DNA of 64,000 nucleotides, from assembly GCF_007859945.1 (NCBI RefSeq), contig NZ_SJPQ01000004.1, positions 372,001 through 436,000 of the forward strand, read 5' to 3'. Of this stretch, positions 61,740-64,000 are shown one piece after another. The stretch's first letter is position 1. Every line of letters starts with the position of its first letter. The position numbers and the translations under genes were made by a program. Origin of the DNA: Pseudobythopirellula maris (GTDB taxonomy: Bacteria; Planctomycetota; Planctomycetia; Pirellulales; Lacipirellulaceae). Under the pieces are notes generated by a model, which saw only the letters and a list, made by a program, of their open reading frames with translations, searched no databases and had not been told where the DNA came from.

Positions 61740-62963
61740 TCAGGCGTAGCCGAAGCGCTCGGCGTAGGCGCCCCAGCGCTCGCGGACCAGGCGCTCGACC
61801 GCGTCGGGCACCTCGTAGCGGTTGGTGCGGTAGCCGCTCGTCTCGCCGAGGTAAGCGTCGAGGTTCGGCTCGAACGCGTCGAAGCCGCCAAGATCGAGGC
61901 CGTCGTAAACAGCGCGCAGCTCGCGTTTGGGGTCCTCGACCAGCCGCTCGTAGGTGGTCTCGACCAGCCGGCCCTCGGGTATCAGGCCGATGTCCTCGCC
62001 GTACGCGTCGTACATCTCCGCGAGGTTGTCCAGGACGAGCGGCTCGATCCAGTCGTACTGCGGCAGCGGGCGGTGGACCCCCTGCACGTCGCAGAGCGAC
62101 CGCCACAGCCGCACGGTCGAGGGGAACAGCAGCCGCGGGTCGCGGGCGATGTGGACGAAGCGGGCGTCGGGGAACGCCTCGAGCAACGCCTTGATGCGCG
62201 CCGTGTGCGGCGGCGACTTGAGCACCATCCGGCCGTGGCGCTTCACGGCGATAGTTTTAACGAAACGCTGCAGCGCGGCGATCCAGCGTTGCCGGTCGCT
62301 CGCCGAGACGCCCCGCAGGGTGAGCCAATCGCGGTCGACCGGCCCGTTCTTGGGGAACGCCCAGGTGCGATAGGGCGAGGGCAGCCCCATGCTGCAGAGG
62401 GCGAACTCGTCCTCCTGGGGGCGCTCCCAGCCGGTCGCCACGTTGTCCATCGGCCGCGTCTTGGGCAGCAGCCACGGGGTGAGCCGCGTGAACCAGTCTT
62501 CGCTCACCAGGAAGTGGTGCGGGCAGAAGCACTCGTACGTGGTGGGGTAGGTGTGCCGCGGGTCGCGGATCAGCAACTCGTGCAGCATCGTCGTGCCGCT
62601 GCGCCAATGGCCCAGCACGAACAGCGGCGGGGCGTCGAGCCTCACCGACCTGATCCGCGAGGCGTTGAGCGCCGACTGGGCGGCGCCGCCGGCCACGTGG
62701 AACACGCCCGCGCCTAAGATCGTGGCGGTGGTGAAGACCCCCCGCGGCGACAGCGCGAAGCGGTTCTTGACCAGCATCTGAGTCCAGTCCGCCGGCTTCA
62801 TGCCGTGCCAAAAGCGCGGCGTGATCAAGCCGTACTCGTGCGGCGCCTCGGCGCCGTAGCCTTGCCGTTTGGCGGGCGGCGAGGCTTCCCCCGAGGGGGG
62901 CTGCGGAGCGGGGGCGTCGGTCTGGGGGGGCGCCTGCGGTGGTTCGTTCGCGGTCGACATCAT
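61740..62963 (-). CDS. Sulfotransferase family protein
   Basis: The 407-residue protein has the PAPS-binding loop VLGHWRSGTTMLHELLI near residue 95 and the 3'-phosphate site PDARFVHIARDPRLLFPS near residue 275. Flanking motifs KSPPHTARIKALLEAFPD also fit Sulfotransfer_3-type enzymes. It transfers sulfate from PAPS to a glycan or other acceptor. The N-terminal 40 residues are Pro-rich and non-conserved. Planctomycetes carry many such genes. Confidence 0.85.
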   Translation of the reverse strand: MMSTANEPPQAPPQTDAPAPQPPSGEASPPAKRQGYGAEAPHEYGLITPRFWHGMKPADWTQMLVKNRFALSPRGVFTTATILGAGVFHVAGGAAQSALNASRIRSVRLDAPPLFVLGHWRSGTTMLHELLIRDPRHTYPTTYECFCPHHFLVSEDWFTRLTPWLLPKTRPMDNVATGWERPQEDEFALCSMGLPSPYRTWAFPKNGPVDRDWLTLRGVSASDRQRWIAALQRFVKTIAVKRHGRMVLKSPPHTARIKALLEAFPDARFVHIARDPRLLFPSTVRLWRSLCDVQGVHRPLPQYDWIEPLVLDNLAEMYDAYGEDIGLIPEGRLVETTYERLVEDPKRELRAVYDGLDLGGFDAFEPNLDAYLGETSGYRTNRYEVPDAVERLVRERWGAYAERFGYA

Positions 62964-63100
62964 GCCATGCGAAAGGGGGCGGAGCGGGGACTCTCATGCT
63001 AACGCACCCGCCCGACTTAGGGCAGCCTGAACCGACGGGCCGCTCGCCACCGGCTTGGGAGACCCAAGAAAGCGCGCTCCCCGTCGTCCTATGACCGGCG

Positions 63101-63997
63101 TTACGGCAGGTGGGTGAAGTCGGGCGCCGTTGCCTCCGCTAGCGTCGCGGCTCGCCGCCGCTTGTCGGACTGGGCCCACTTGCGGTTGACGGCCCACAAG
63201 GACGCGATCGCTAGCACGGCCATCCCCCCCATCACAGCGCCGGCAAACGAGCCGGTAGCGGCGGGGGCGGCGAGCGGGATCGGCGCTGCGCCGATGAGCA
63301 GCGGGGCGAACTGCCGACGGTCTTCCACGCCCCCATCGGCGGGTCGGCGGGTGCGATAAGCCCACTGCTTAAGAAGGAACCCCGGCATTCGCACCGGCTG
63401 ATTGATCCGTTCGCCGAGCGGAAAACCGGCCGGCAGCCGCGGCACGCAGAACACCACCGGCAGGTTCTGCGAGTCGGGGGCGTAGAGCTCGAGCTCGTAG
63501 TAATGGTCGACGCCCCAGCGGGCGGCCGCCTCGGGGCAAGCGACCCGCACCGCCCGCCGCACGGCGCCCTCGAGCAGGATCAGCTCGCCGCGGAGCGACG
63601 CGATCGCGCCGTAGAGAGGCGCCACCGAGTAGCGACCCTCGTCGCCGAGTCGCGAAACCTCGGCGGCCAGCTTGCGGCCGCGCGGCGTCGGCTGGGCGGA
63701 CCGCTTCTGCTCTATGCGTTTGACGTAAGCCGGAAGGCCTTCGGCGGCGAGACGCGATAGTTGGGCGGCGTCGGTTTTTTGCATCGCGGCGAGGGTGGCG
63801 TAGAAGGCGTCGCTCTCGGCGGCGGTGAGACGCGACTTGTCGGTCAGGCCGTCGTACAGGCCGAAATCGACGCCCAGCGAGCCGAGCATCGCCACGCCAA
63901 GCCGCCGGCTGCCGGCCGCCTCGTCGGGCTCCCACACGAGGCGCGCCGCGGCGTAGACCGGCCGGCTGTCGCCCGCCCGCGTCAGGTCTTCGCCCAC
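63101..63997 (-). CDS. Hypothetical exported/membrane protein (5' end outside window)
   Basis: About 298 residues are visible and the frame runs to the right edge, so the N-terminus is probably missing. The visible part has LGVDFGLYDGLTDKSRLTAA, a helical central region, VVFCVPRLPAGFPLGERINQ, and one membrane helix near the C-terminus (FAGAVMGGMAVLAIASLWAV) with a basic tail. No family is recognised. Confidence 0.6.
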   Translation of the reverse strand: MGEDLTRAGDSRPVYAAARLVWEPDEAAGSRRLGVAMLGSLGVDFGLYDGLTDKSRLTAAESDAFYATLAAMQKTDAAQLSRLAAEGLPAYVKRIEQKRSAQPTPRGRKLAAEVSRLGDEGRYSVAPLYGAIASLRGELILLEGAVRRAVRVACPEAAARWGVDHYYELELYAPDSQNLPVVFCVPRLPAGFPLGERINQPVRMPGFLLKQWAYRTRRPADGGVEDRRQFAPLLIGAAPIPLAAPAATGSFAGAVMGGMAVLAIASLWAVNRKWAQSDKRRRAATLAEATAPDFTHLP

Positions 63998-64000
63998 CGC

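Overview
The window is high-GC DNA from a planctomycete, most likely order Pirellulales (Lacipirellulaceae-like; this is inferred). The evidence is two PEP-CTERM proteins with planctomycete-type dockerin-like segments (GDYNNNGVVDAADFTVW), a protein with TIGR03000-type repeats, an Lpg1974-like barrel porin, a TatC with a long insertion after its first membrane helix, and several small Cys-pair proteins of the kind common in this phylum. No rRNA or tRNA gene was seen.

1-25.8 kb is ordinary chromosome. It holds a nitroreductase, a GspF-like protein, an HNH nuclease, ferredoxin, an ECF-like sigma factor, a PrsW/YbjQ cluster, glutaminyl-tRNA synthetase, a porin, a TetR regulator, a secreted matrixin-like protease, the McsA/McsB protein-arginine kinase pair, TrpE, Dtd, an AI-2E-type permease, signal peptidase I and a CvpA-like protein.

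25.8-37.57 kb is the most interesting part: an apparently complete filamentous-phage (inovirus) prophage of about 11.7 kb, read leftward. In transcription order it encodes a putative ssDNA-binding protein, small membrane virion proteins, a pVIII-like major coat protein, a Cys-rich pIII-like adsorption protein, a headless paralogue of it, a pVI-like protein, a membrane methyltransferase (unusual for such a phage), a Zot/pI ATPase, a secretin (pIV) and a Rep_trans initiator (pII). AT-richer cargo follows: a TIR-like membrane protein, a DUF2726 protein and a coiled-coil membrane protein. The prophage has no integrase. It is bounded by a 24-bp direct repeat that looks like half of a Xer dif site, so it probably integrates through host XerC/XerD as CTX-phi does.

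An independent signal supports this being the replication terminus. The octamer GGGCAGGG, which fits the E. coli KOPS consensus GGGNAGGG, occurs 11 times on the + strand and never on the - strand left of the dif-like site. To the right it occurs 10 times on the - strand and never on the + strand. All copies therefore point toward the site, and the four copies inside the prophage share the left-arm polarity.

37.6-64 kb is chromosome again. It holds an M50-like protease, AccA, a Ser/Thr kinase, TruA, a Uma2 protein, Asd, an HTTM pair, the TIGR03000-repeat protein, an exported PCMT fusion, a class V aminotransferase, CoaD, a fused toxin-antitoxin remnant, a trypsin-like protease, a CobA-HemD fusion, a TPR protein, S20, a PyrK-like protein, an RsuA-family pseudouridine synthase, ManA, TatC and a sulfotransferase. 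Two 157-bp MITE-like copies with 98% identity lie in opposite orientation at 1.3 and 55.8 kb, and several palindromic intergenic repeats are present.
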